Assembly: GCA_022572625.1 (NCBI GenBank)
Contig: JACZVN010000043.1
Location: forward strand, 1 to 5,037
DNA length: 5,037 bases
Source: Patescibacteria group bacterium
GTDB taxonomy: Bacteria > Patescibacteriota > Patescibacteriia > UBA2591 > UBA6264
Reading direction: 5' to 3'
In this document: in pieces, positions 1 to 5,037 of the stretch
How the letters are laid out: every line of letters starts with the position of its first letter
Numbering within the stretch: position 1 is the first letter of the stretch
Made by a program: the position numbers and the translations under genes
The notes under the pieces: model-generated
Database searches by the model: none
What the model saw: only the letters and a program-made list of their open reading frames with translations
Told to the model about the DNA's origin: nothing

Positions 1-263
1 AATTTTTTTTCAAACCCTTCAGATACACCTTTAACCATATTAGAAATTAATCTCGCAAAAGTACCCCATGAAGATCGTTCTTGCTTAATTTTAGGATTTT
101 CAACTGAAACCTTTAACTGATTATCTTCAATTTTAATTTTTAGAAAATCAGGTATTGTCTGTTTAAGTTCTCCTTTTGGCCCTTTGACCGTAACCAGATA
201 ATTATCTATTTTTATCTCCACTCCAGCCGGAATAACGACCGGTTGTTTACCAATTCTAGACAT
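1..263 (-). CDS. rplF: 50S ribosomal protein L6 (uL6), N-terminal part, runs off left edge
   Basis: Large-subunit protein that binds 23S rRNA near the factor-binding (sarcin-ricin) region. The first 87 codons are present, about half of the usual 177 or so residues; the rest lies beyond position 1. The start MSRIGKQPVVIPAGVEI is the classic L6 opening. It is followed by VKGPKGEL (residues 26-33) and by WGTFARLISNMVKGVSEGFEKK (residues 66-87), which matches the end of the first L6 domain. The gene starts 15 nt after the S8 stop, as in the spc operon. No Shine-Dalgarno sequence is visible before the ATG. The truncation is only the window edge; nothing suggests a broken gene. Confidence 0.95.
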   Translation of the reverse strand, partial: MSRIGKQPVVIPAGVEIKIDNYLVTVKGPKGELKQTIPDFLKIKIEDNQLKVSVENPKIKQERSSWGTFARLISNMVKGVSEGFEKK

Positions 264-278
264 AGATTTATTAATTTA

Positions 279-698
279 TTACCATATTTCGCAAATTAAT
301 TCTCCTCCAGTTTTATTTCGACGAGCTTCTCGATCAGTCATTAATCCACGAGAAGTCGAAATAATAGACATACCAAATCCACCTAAAACAAAAGGTATTT
401 TATCTCTTTTAACATAAATCCTCAGGCCAGGCTTGCTAATCCGTTTTAAATTTTTAATAAATGACTGATTATTATCTTTGTATTTTAAAATAAGTTTTAT
501 TTGTTTAAACTTTTCCTGTTCAGAATCTTTATCAGCTGTTCTGGGGACTATTACTTCTGATTTTTTAATCCATTTTTCTTTTTCTAAAAGTTTAGCAATC
601 TCAATTTTAATTTTAGAATGCGGTAAAACTATCTCCGGCTTCTTAACCGCGATAGCATTACGTATTCTTGTTAACATGTCAGCAATTGGATCGGTCAT
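279..698 (-). CDS. rpsH: 30S ribosomal protein S8 (uS8)
   Basis: Primary 16S rRNA-binding protein of the 30S central domain; in E. coli it is also the translational repressor of the spc operon. The 139-residue product begins [15 protein letters not shown] and ends with the diagnostic [14 protein letters not shown]...GGELICEIW (residues 114-139). [10 protein letters not shown] (89-98) and [11 protein letters not shown] (106-116) are also typical. It is slightly longer than the usual 130 or so residues. The extra length falls in a charged stretch at about residues 50-66 ([16 protein letters not shown]) between the N-terminal and C-terminal halves. The stop is TAA. The 58-nt gap to S14 is the largest between complete genes in this operon. 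No clear ribosome binding site precedes the ATG. Confidence 0.98.
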   Translation of the reverse strand: MTDPIADMLTRIRNAIAVKKPEIVLPHSKIKIEIAKLLEKEKWIKKSEVIVPRTADKDSEQEKFKQIKLILKYKDNNQSFIKNLKRISKPGLRIYVKRDKIPFVLGGFGMSIISTSRGLMTDREARRNKTGGELICEIW

Positions 699-756
699 AA
701 TTTAAATTTAGTTAAAATAAATTAAAATTATAGTTGAATAAATAAAGAAATTAAAT

Positions 757-942
757 TTACCAACTACTTTTTCTTACACCTGGGACAGCCCCTTTACTAA
801 CTACTTCTCTAAAACAAATCCGGCAGAGATCAAATTCTCTCATATACCCATGCTTTCGACCACAACGCCAACAGCGCCGAACAAGACGGGTAGAATATTT
901 TGGTTTTTTTTGTGATTTAACTATTTGTGCTTTAGTGGCCAT
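757..942 (-). CDS. rpsZ: 30S ribosomal protein S14, type Z zinc-binding (uS14)
   Basis: Small-subunit head protein needed for late 30S assembly. At 61 residues it is the short zinc-containing (C+) form, not the roughly 100-residue zinc-free form. The zinc ligands are visible as Cys24-x2-Cys27 and Cys40-x2-Cys43, inside RRCWRCGRKHGYMREFDLCR and ICFRE. The tail GAVPGVRKSSW is the canonical C-terminus. It sits between L5 and S8, its standard place in the spc operon, 40 nt after the L5 stop. The gene may also be labelled rpsN in databases. Only a weak purine stretch precedes the ATG. Confidence 0.98.
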   Translation of the reverse strand: MATKAQIVKSQKKPKYSTRLVRRCWRCGRKHGYMREFDLCRICFREVVSKGAVPGVRKSSW

Positions 943-982
943 TGATTTTATAATTTCTTTAAACTTTACTCATTTTTTTTAT

Positions 983-1531
983 TTAAAGTTCCCTAAATGG
1001 GAAACCGAATAATTTAAAAAGTTGTAAACCTTTTTCTTGATTTTTAGCATTAGTCGTGATAACCACTTCTAAACCGTGGATTTTTTCTATTTTTTCTGGA
1101 TCTATTTCAGGAAAAACTACTTGTTCTTTAATACCGATAGATAAATTACCTTCTAGATCTACACTTTTTAAGGGAATACCCCTAAAATCTCTAGTTCTTG
1201 GTAAAGTAATATTAATTAATTTTCCTAAAAAATCATACATTTTATTTCCTCGAAGAACCGTACTTAAGCCGACAATATGAGTATCTCTAATTTTAAAACC
1301 AGCAATTGACTTTTTGGCAAAATTTTTAACTGGCTGTTGGCCGGTAATTTCTAATATAGTTTCATTTACTGTTTCTATAAACTTAGCATCTTTTTCGGCT
1401 CGAGCTCGATTAAGGCCAATATTGATCGTAATTTTTTTTATCTTTGGGACGGCATGATTATTTTTATAACCAAAAATAGTTTTCATTTCTGGAATAATCT
1501 TTTTTAAATATTTTTGTTTTAAATCTATCAT
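983..1531 (-). CDS. rplE: 50S ribosomal protein L5 (uL5)
   Basis: Binds 5S rRNA and helps attach it to the central protuberance of the 50S subunit; it also contacts P-site tRNA. The 182-residue product is full length (E. coli L5 has 179). Visible signatures are VPKIKKITINIGL (28-40), ITGQQPV (62-68) followed by AKKSIAGFKIR (72-82), LPRTRDFRG (110-118), FPEI (140-143) and the C-terminal LFGFPFREL. The start MIDLKQKYLKKIIP aligns with the usual opening, so the first ATG is retained. It lies 9 nt after L24 and upstream of S14. The stop is TAA and there is no recognisable Shine-Dalgarno sequence. Confidence 0.98.
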   Translation of the reverse strand: MIDLKQKYLKKIIPEMKTIFGYKNNHAVPKIKKITINIGLNRARAEKDAKFIETVNETILEITGQQPVKNFAKKSIAGFKIRDTHIVGLSTVLRGNKMYDFLGKLINITLPRTRDFRGIPLKSVDLEGNLSIGIKEQVVFPEIDPEKIEKIHGLEVVITTNAKNQEKGLQLFKLFGFPFREL

Positions 1532-1540
1532 AAAACTATT

Positions 1541-1855
1541 TTAGTTAAACACATCTTTACATTTTCGGCAAAATCTTTTTTTTTGGCCGTTAGCTAATAT
1601 TTTATAACCGATTCTTATAGGCTGATGGCAACGAGAACAAATCAGCATTACCCTTGAAACTTTTAAAGGCATGGCCATTTTAATTCTTTGGCCTTTTTCT
1701 TTATCTCTTTTAGGTCGAACATGTTTGGTAATTAAATTTAAACCTTCAACCACCACCTTATCTTCTTTAGGCATGGCCCTTAAGATTTTTCCTTTTTTAC
1801 CGCGATCTTTACCGGATAAAATTTTTACCGTATCATTTTTTCTAATTCTCATCAT
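1541..1855 (-). CDS. rplX: 50S ribosomal protein L24 (uL24) with zinc-ribbon-like tail
   Basis: Assembly-initiating 50S protein that binds domain I of 23S rRNA near the exit tunnel. The 104-residue product has an N-terminal KOW motif: IRKNDTVKILSGKDRGKKGK (residues 4-23). It continues with VVVEGLNLITKHVRP (34-48) and a C-terminal half whose cysteines form two pairs, Cys73-x2-Cys76 and Cys96-x2-Cys99. That spacing could coordinate zinc, a form found in many bacterial L24 proteins. Two adjacent ATG codons open the gene; the second (Met2) matches the usual short start, and there is no ribosome binding site to decide between them. It sits 24 nt after L14, in standard order. Confidence 0.97.
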   Translation of the reverse strand: MMRIRKNDTVKILSGKDRGKKGKILRAMPKEDKVVVEGLNLITKHVRPKRDKEKGQRIKMAMPLKVSRVMLICSRCHQPIRIGYKILANGQKKRFCRKCKDVFN

Positions 1856-1879
1856 AATATTTTAATTGATCATTGATGA

Positions 1880-2251
1880 TTATAAGACTTCTGGAGCCAG
1901 GGAAATTATTTTAGAATATCCTTTTTCACGCAATTCTCTAGCAACGGCCCCAAAAATTCGAGTGCCCTTTGGCTCTTTTTTTGCCCGATCAATAATAACC
2001 GCGGCATTATCATCAAATCTAATATAAGTACCGTCTGATCGGCGAACTTCTTTTCTAGTTCGAACAATAACGGCATGAACAATTTCTCCTTTTTTAACCG
2101 TCGTATGGGGAACCGCTTTCTTAATCGTGGCAGTAATAATATCACCGACCCGGGCATAACGTTTTTTATAGCCGCCCAGGACTTTAATACACATTATTAT
2201 TTTTGCCCCGGTATTATCAATAACTTTTATTCTTGATTGAGTCTGAATCAT
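1880..2251 (-). CDS. rplN: 50S ribosomal protein L14 (uL14)
   Basis: Highly conserved 50S protein at the subunit interface, contacting 16S rRNA in bridges and the binding site of the silencing factor RsfS. The 123-residue length equals that of E. coli L14. Signatures are [17 protein letters not shown] (1-17), [14 protein letters not shown] (35-48), FDDNAAVII (79-87), [13 protein letters not shown] (96-108) and the ending ISLAPEVL. It begins 24 nt before L24 and only 4 nt after the S17 stop, so translation is probably coupled to S17. An AAGG overlapping the S17 stop lies only 2 nt before the ATG, too close to be a good Shine-Dalgarno sequence. Confidence 0.98.
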   Translation of the reverse strand: MIQTQSRIKVIDNTGAKIIMCIKVLGGYKKRYARVGDIITATIKKAVPHTTVKKGEIVHAVIVRTRKEVRRSDGTYIRFDDNAAVIIDRAKKEPKGTRIFGAVARELREKGYSKIISLAPEVL

Positions 2252-2255
2252 AACC

Positions 2256-2495
2256 TTATTTTTTTATTATTTCTACCAATCTCCATCGCTTATCTTTTGA
2301 TAGAGGCCGGCATTCTTCAAAAATAACCCGATCATTAATTTTAGCTTTATTCTTTTCATCATGAACCTTAAATTTTTTGTAAACTCGATATCTTTTTTTA
2401 TATAAAGGGTGTATTTTAATTCTAGTTACCTTAACGACGATGGTTTTTTCCATTTTATCACTTTCCACCACTCCTTGAAATCTTCTTTTATTCAT
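2256..2495 (-). CDS. rpsQ: 30S ribosomal protein S17 (uS17)
   Basis: Primary 16S rRNA-binding protein of the 30S body with an OB fold. The 79-residue product is close to the usual 80-85. Signatures are [16 protein letters not shown] (6-21), [21 protein letters not shown] (27-47) and the ending [16 protein letters not shown] (61-76). The ATG overlaps the end of L29 by 8 nt, and a good AAGGA ribosome binding site lies inside the L29 coding end, which supports this start and coupled translation. The stop is TAA. Confidence 0.98.
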   Translation of the reverse strand: MNKRRFQGVVESDKMEKTIVVKVTRIKIHPLYKKRYRVYKKFKVHDEKNKAKINDRVIFEECRPLSKDKRWRLVEIIKK

Positions 2496-2676
2496 ATTTT
2501 TCCTTTAAAATAGTTAAAATTTGCGCAATTGATTTTTTTGTTTTTCTTATTTCTCGAACATTTTTTGATTGTTTTAACTGAACATCAAAACGTAAAACCC
2601 GCAATTGATCACGATTTTCAGATAATAACATTTCTAATTCTGGTTTACTTTTTTTGCTAATTTCAGATATTTTCAT
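2488..2676 (-). CDS. rpmC: 50S ribosomal protein L29 (uL29)
   Basis: Small two-helix hairpin protein next to the exit tunnel, part of the docking area for trigger factor and SRP. The 62-residue product matches the family length of about 63. The first helix contains SKPELEMLLSENRDQLRVLR (10-29), and the second contains KNVREIRKTKKSIAQILTIL (38-57), the usual L29 signature ending in A-x-ILT-x-L. The start MKISEI fits the family. The gene begins 4 nt after the L16 stop and overlaps the S17 start by 8 nt, giving the canonical L16-L29-S17 block. No Shine-Dalgarno sequence is evident. Confidence 0.97.
   Translation of the reverse strand: MKISEISKKSKPELEMLLSENRDQLRVLRFDVQLKQSKNVREIRKTKKSIAQILTILKEKYE
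2501..2505 (-). promoter_or_regulatory. Ribosome binding site of rpsQ
   Basis: AAGGA on the minus strand, 5 nt before the S17 ATG and within the last codons of L29. It is the best Shine-Dalgarno match among the AT-rich ribosomal genes here and supports the overlapping S17 start. Confidence 0.7.
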
Positions 2677-2680
2677 GAAA

Positions 2681-3094
2681 TTAATGTTTAATCACAAATT
2701 TAGTTTTTACTGGCAATTTATGTGAAGTTAGTAAAAAAGCTTTTTTAGCTATTTCTTCATCTAAACCGGCAAGTTCAAAAAGAATCGTCCCGGCCTTAAC
2801 TGGCACCACATAATGATCAACCGTACCTTTACCTTTACCCATCGGCACTTCTGAACCTTTAGTGGTGATAGGCTTATCTGGAAAAATTCTAATCCACATT
2901 TTACCCTCTTTTCTTAAAAAACGAGTTAAAACTCGACGGGCCGCTTCAATTTGGCGGGCAGTAATCCAGTGGGGCTCTAAAGATTTTAATCCAAAATCGC
3001 CAAAACTAACCAGGGCTCCTTTAGTCGCATGTCTTTTCCCGCGGCGACGGCCTTTTTGCCACTTTCTATATTTTACTTTTTTAGGCATTAACAT
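2681..3094 (-). CDS. rplP: 50S ribosomal protein L16 (uL16)
   Basis: 50S protein that organises the A-site tRNA region and joins late in assembly. The 137-residue product is full length (136 in E. coli). Signatures are [19 protein letters not shown] (1-19), [12 protein letters not shown] (43-54), [11 protein letters not shown] (67-77), MGKGKG (85-90) and [11 protein letters not shown] (124-134). The first ATG is chosen because the family opening is M-L-x-P-K; Met3 is an alternative. An AAGGA lies 13 nt before the first ATG, rather far for a ribosome binding site. The residue just before MGKGKG is Pro84, where E. coli has the hydroxylated Arg81. The gene lies 9 nt after the S3 stop. Confidence 0.98.
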   Translation of the reverse strand: MLMPKKVKYRKWQKGRRRGKRHATKGALVSFGDFGLKSLEPHWITARQIEAARRVLTRFLRKEGKMWIRIFPDKPITTKGSEVPMGKGKGTVDHYVVPVKAGTILFELAGLDEEIAKKAFLLTSHKLPVKTKFVIKH

Positions 3095-3103
3095 AAATAA
3101 ATT

Positions 3104-3784
3104 TTATTCCTTGGTTTTAAGTAATTTTTGATCTTTTTTTGATTTATCAGCAAATTTTTCCCCTTTATAAATCCAAACTTTAACGCCGATACATCCATAG
3201 GTTGTTGCGGCTACGCCCCGGGCATAATCAATATCAGCCCGTAAAGTATGTAAAGGAAGTTTACCCCAAAATAATTTCTCAGATCTGGCTATTTCCGCTC
3301 CACCTAGGCGACCCTTAATAATAATTTTGGCTCCCAAGGCGCGAGTAGTTTTTAATTGCCTGATCACCTTTTTTATTACCCGGCGATGAGGAAACCTTTT
3401 TTCTAAATCACTAATCGCTCCCTCGAGCACGATGGCCGCCGAAAGCATGGGTGATTTCTCTTCAATAACATTTATTTCTAAAACTGAGCTGCTGGTTAAA
3501 AATTTACTTTTAACTTCATCCTTAACTTTTTCAATATCAAGCCCACCGCGACCAATAATTAGTCCTGGTTTAGCGGTTTGAATAATAACCCTTATAGTGT
3601 TAGCCAACCTTTCAATATTAATATTAGAAATACCGCAATTTTTAAATTTTTTAGCCAAAAATCTCCTAATCTGCAAATCCTCTTTAAGAAATTGCCTAAA
3701 TTTAGGTCCTTCGGCAAACCATTTTGATTCCCAATCTCTAATCAATGGAATGCGAAAAATTTTTGGATTTATTTTTCTTCCCAT
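3104..3784 (-). CDS. rpsC: 30S ribosomal protein S3 (uS3)
   Basis: 30S head protein that lines the mRNA entry channel and contributes to mRNA unwinding. The 226-residue product is full length for the family (233 in E. coli). The start MGRKINPKIFRIPLIRDWES is the usual S3 opening. A type II KH domain has the loop GLIIGRGG (74-81). The C-terminal domain shows GAKIIIKGRLGGAEIARSE (151-169), LPLHTLRADIDYA (176-188) and TTYGCIGVKVWIYKGE (194-209), followed by a short lysine-rich tail. It is the most upstream intact ribosomal gene here. Its usual neighbour L22 (rplV) is not recognisable upstream. No Shine-Dalgarno sequence is visible in the AT-only leader. Confidence 0.98.
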   Translation of the reverse strand: MGRKINPKIFRIPLIRDWESKWFAEGPKFRQFLKEDLQIRRFLAKKFKNCGISNINIERLANTIRVIIQTAKPGLIIGRGGLDIEKVKDEVKSKFLTSSSVLEINVIEEKSPMLSAAIVLEGAISDLEKRFPHRRVIKKVIRQLKTTRALGAKIIIKGRLGGAEIARSEKLFWGKLPLHTLRADIDYARGVAATTYGCIGVKVWIYKGEKFADKSKKDQKLLKTKE

Positions 3785-3900
3785 ATAATATATTTAAATA
3801 CTTTTTCTTCTAAAAACCTTTTTTAAGGTCCCGACAAATCCTTTATTCTTTCTTGGATCCTAGCTAAAGTCATCGTTTCCCAATGTCGATCCCGGCTAGT
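3785..3900. other. Upstream edge of the ribosomal operon and composition break; rplV expected but not seen
   Basis: The part next to S3 (3785 to about 3860) is AT-rich like the operon. The part after it has mixed composition and leads into GC-rich DNA. In the minus strand, a frame reading LGSKKE then TAA ends at 3843-3845, 58 nt before the S3 start. It could be the last codons of an upstream gene such as rplV, but six residues cannot identify it. A 5-bp inverted repeat, ACCTT with a four-base loop, lies at 3816-3829. It has only two G-C pairs and is too weak to call a terminator. Two CTAG sites, at 3860-3863 and 3896-3899, bracket a 32-bp piece that belongs clearly to neither side. Confidence 0.5.
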
Positions 3901-4016
3901 AAGTCATGCCGAGATAGGCTTTGGGGTTTGCGCTGGGTTTGCGGAGGCGGGTTTTTCGTGGGGCTTGGAGTGGGCTGGTTTTGCCTGGGCGTGGGAAGAA
4001 TGATTTGAGGAGTGAG
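3901..4016 (+). other. G/T-rich leader before the export lipoprotein gene
   Basis: No gene is supported here. The plus strand is strikingly poor in C and A and carries seven runs of three or four G between 3923 and 3995. An upstream in-frame ATG at 3921 would lengthen the lipoprotein by 32 residues, but those residues are arginine-rich and unlike a signal peptide, so this stretch is read as an untranslated leader. No convincing -35/-10 pair was found. Confidence 0.4.
4007..4012 (+). promoter_or_regulatory. Ribosome binding site deciding the lipoprotein start
   Basis: GAGGAG followed by a 4-nt spacer and ATG at 4017. It supports starting the lipoprotein at 4017 and not at the upstream in-frame ATG at 3921, because the signal peptide then begins directly after the start. 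Confidence 0.6.
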
Positions 4017-4334
4017 ATGATTTTTTCTGGATTCAAAGGGCCAGGGGCGCTGGCGTGGGCCGGGCTGGGGCTGGTGTTGCTGGCGGGATGTTCGCTGGCG
4101 CGGCAGCCGAAGTTTGATCCGGAGCGGGATACGGATTTGTTTGCCGATGCGCCGTTGAGCGCGGGCGCCGAGGTGGCGTTGTTGCGCGAGGCGGCGCCGA
4201 GCCGGGCCGCGGCGCCGATGTCGCTGACCGCGCCGCCGTATCGGTTGGCGCCGGGCGATGTGGTGGAGGTGGAGATCCAGGGGATCGGTCTGCTGCGCAA
4301 CCCTGTGGTGGCTAGCAGCGACGTGACGCCGTAA
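4017..4334 (+). pseudogene. Polysaccharide export lipoprotein (Wza/Poly_export type), 5' fragment, truncated
   Basis: N-terminal part of an outer-membrane auxiliary (OPX) protein of the kind that exports capsule or exopolysaccharide. From the ATG at 4017 the product is 105 residues. It has a hydrophobic signal segment (about residues 9-24) and a lipobox LLAGC with the lipidated cysteine at residue 25, followed by a low-complexity linker rich in Ala, Arg and Pro. Residues 74-88, PYRLAPGDVVEVEIQ, match the opening of the Poly_export domain. The frame continues only to LLRNPVVASSDVTP and stops, whereas such proteins usually run to 180-380 residues with a full Poly_export domain and SLBB domains. 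The coding sequence is therefore cut, probably at or after about 4312, and its last residues may come from foreign sequence. High GC suggests a source unrelated to the ribosomal operon. Confidence 0.75.
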
Positions 4335-4357
4335 GCCCCGGTATCTTATCTAGCTGC

Positions 4358-4654
4358 TCACACCTTGGACCACAGCTCCGTCCGGCGCCAGCAATGGTCA
4401 CACAGGGATACGGGCCCCTGGGCCGGTCGACCATTGCGCGTCGCTGTGCGGGAACGGCGCTGCAGGTGGTCGCTGCAGAACACTCCGTCGCAATTGGAAC
4501 ACTGGCCCCAGCGCTCATGGTCGCAGCCGCTCAGGCCGCACGAACTCTCGTCGTTTCTCTGGCTGACCAGGCTCATATAGGCCCTGTGGGCCTTGAGATC
4601 GGCCACCTTCCTCTGGCAACGCCGCCGGTGGCACACGTTCTGCCTCTCCTCTAG
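4358..4654 (-). CDS. Small zinc-finger-like protein, C-terminal part, 5' end lost
   Basis: Not recognised as a named family. The minus-strand frame is open from the composition break at about 4654 to a TGA at 4358-4360. An internal ATG at 4636 would give 92 residues, and another at 4576 would give 72. Numbered from 4636, the protein begins with an Arg/Lys-rich segment (VCHRRRCQRKVADLKAHRAY reading through the start). It then carries a compact Cys/His array: Cys33, Cys38, Cys46, Cys49, Cys54, His57, Cys79 and Cys82. The core QCSNCDGVFCSDHLQ resembles AN1- or B-box-like cross-brace fingers, and eight ligands would suit two zinc ions. The regular ligand spacing is the main reason to prefer this strand over the overlapping plus-strand frame (4394-4654). 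The upstream frame enters a TAG at 4676-4678 in the next segment, so the true 5' end is missing. A role in nucleic-acid or protein binding is only a guess. Confidence 0.5.
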   Translation of the reverse strand, partial: LEERQNVCHRRRCQRKVADLKAHRAYMSLVSQRNDESSCGLSGCDHERWGQCSNCDGVFCSDHLQRRSRTATRNGRPAQGPVSLCDHCWRRTELWSKV

Positions 4655-5037
4655 CTCATCGCCGTGCTGGCGACGCTATGGGCCGGCGACATCCTGTCGT
4701 GGACCTGGACCGTTGCCGGGTTGATTCTCGGCGGGACGATCGCCTCAACCGATAGTTCATCGCTTAGGATCACCAGCACATCGACGCTTGATGGCGTGAT
4801 ATTGGATGCCGATGCGGTGATTGAGGGCACCTCTGGCGTCCGCACGCTGAACATCCTCAATGGTCTGACACTCAACGGCACGCTGACGGTGAACACGGCG
4901 GGCCAGGTCGTCCTCATCTCCGGGGCGACGACGCTTGCCGGGGCCAGCGCGGTTGTGCTGACCGGCAACAACACCAACAACGACATCACCTTCGGCACCA
5001 TCGACGGGGCCCAGACGCTGTCCCTGACGGCGGCGGG
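4655..5037 (+). CDS. Internal fragment of a secreted beta-strand-repeat (adhesin/autotransporter-like) protein
   Basis: An open frame of 127 codons runs off the right edge and has no credible start; it is preceded by an in-frame TAG at 4652-4654. The product is rich in Thr, Ser, Gly, Asn, Leu and Val with alternating hydrophobic residues and contains no cysteine. Examples are TSTSTLDGVILDADAVIEG (40-58), LNILNGLTLNGTLTVNTAG (65-83), VVLISGATTLAGASAVVLTG (85-104) and the Asn-rich NNTNNDITFGTIDGAQTLSL (105-124). Short repeated strands of this kind are typical of right-handed beta-helix passenger domains in filamentous-haemagglutinin-like or autotransporter proteins, often thousands of residues long and displayed on the cell surface. 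The overlapping minus-strand frame (4651-5001) looks like a shadow. The 5' end is missing at the 4651-4654 break. Confidence 0.7.

Noticed and set aside
478..705. Plus-strand frames lying over the ribosomal genes (for example 478-705, 1056-1280, 1671-1865, 2862-3131, 3597-3788) and the second minus frame inside L14
   Set aside because: All overlap certain ribosomal protein genes and show no domain features; they are shadows.
3816..3829. Inverted repeat ACCTT/AAGGT followed by T residues on the minus strand, as a possible terminator between the upstream gene and rpsC
   Set aside because: The stem has only 5 bp with two G-C pairs and lies inside an operon that is normally co-transcribed.
3819..3906. 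Short minus-strand open frame across the break (residues such as RDRHWETMTLARIQERIKDL before a TAA)
   Set aside because: It is only about 25 codons long, has no recognisable similarity and spans the suspected junction. It does not resemble L22 or S19.
3896..4300. Long minus-strand frame opposite the lipoprotein gene
   Set aside because: Its product is a low-complexity Ser/Pro/Ala sequence typical of an antisense shadow in GC-rich DNA. The plus strand has a ribosome binding site, signal peptide, lipobox and a recognisable domain motif.
4394..4654. Plus-strand 86-residue frame opposite the zinc-finger protein
   Set aside because: It has no motif or ribosome binding site and an Ala/Val-rich shadow composition. 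The minus strand has regularly spaced Cys/His ligands, although this choice is not certain.
4651..5001. Minus-strand 116-residue frame opposite the adhesin fragment
   Set aside because: The plus-strand translation has clear beta-helix repeat character; the minus frame is Val/Ser/Pro-rich without any motif.
3785..5037. A novel defence or mobile system attached to a ribosomal operon
   Set aside because: There is no integrase, transposase, terminal inverted repeat, target duplication or tRNA, and no two adjacent genes are intact. Fragment joining explains the data better.

Overview
The window joins two very different kinds of DNA. Positions 1 to about 3860 are AT-rich (about one third GC by eye) and hold a tightly packed run of ten ribosomal protein genes, all on the minus strand. 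In transcription order they are S3, L16, L29, S17, L14, L24, L5, S14, S8 and the first half of L6. This is the standard bacterial order of the end of the S10 operon running into the spc operon. The low GC, compact proteins, zinc-binding type S14, zinc-ribbon L24 tail and style of the S3 and L16 sequences suggest a small-genome bacterium, most likely Patescibacteria (CPR). That placement is an inference from sequence style, not a search result. All nine visible stop codons are TAA, and no in-frame TGA interrupts a gene, so the standard code fits.

Upstream of S3, where rplV (L22) is expected, the operon stops being recognisable. Between about 3860 and 3900 the base composition changes abruptly. 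From there to 5037 the DNA is GC-rich (about 60% or more by eye) and consists of at least three unrelated pieces, none with a complete and intact gene context. They are: (i) the 5' end of a plus-strand gene for a capsule/exopolysaccharide export lipoprotein, cut off just after its Poly_export domain begins; (ii) a minus-strand 3' fragment of a small protein with eight well-spaced Cys/His zinc ligands, not recognised as a named family; (iii) a plus-strand internal fragment of a large secreted beta-strand-repeat (adhesin or autotransporter-like) protein that runs off the right edge.

The ribosomal genes act together in assembling the 30S and 50S subunits and look co-transcribed, with gaps of 4 to 58 nt and one 8-nt overlap. 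The right-hand pieces have no functional link to them or to each other. The simplest reading is that the right 1.1 to 1.2 kb is a chimera, either an assembly or library artefact or a cluster of short inserted fragments, and not a new biological system. A CTAG tetranucleotide lies at or near each break, which could help explain how the pieces were joined, although one break argues against a simple cut-and-ligate origin. I found no tRNA, rRNA, CRISPR array, insertion sequence or convincing promoter.
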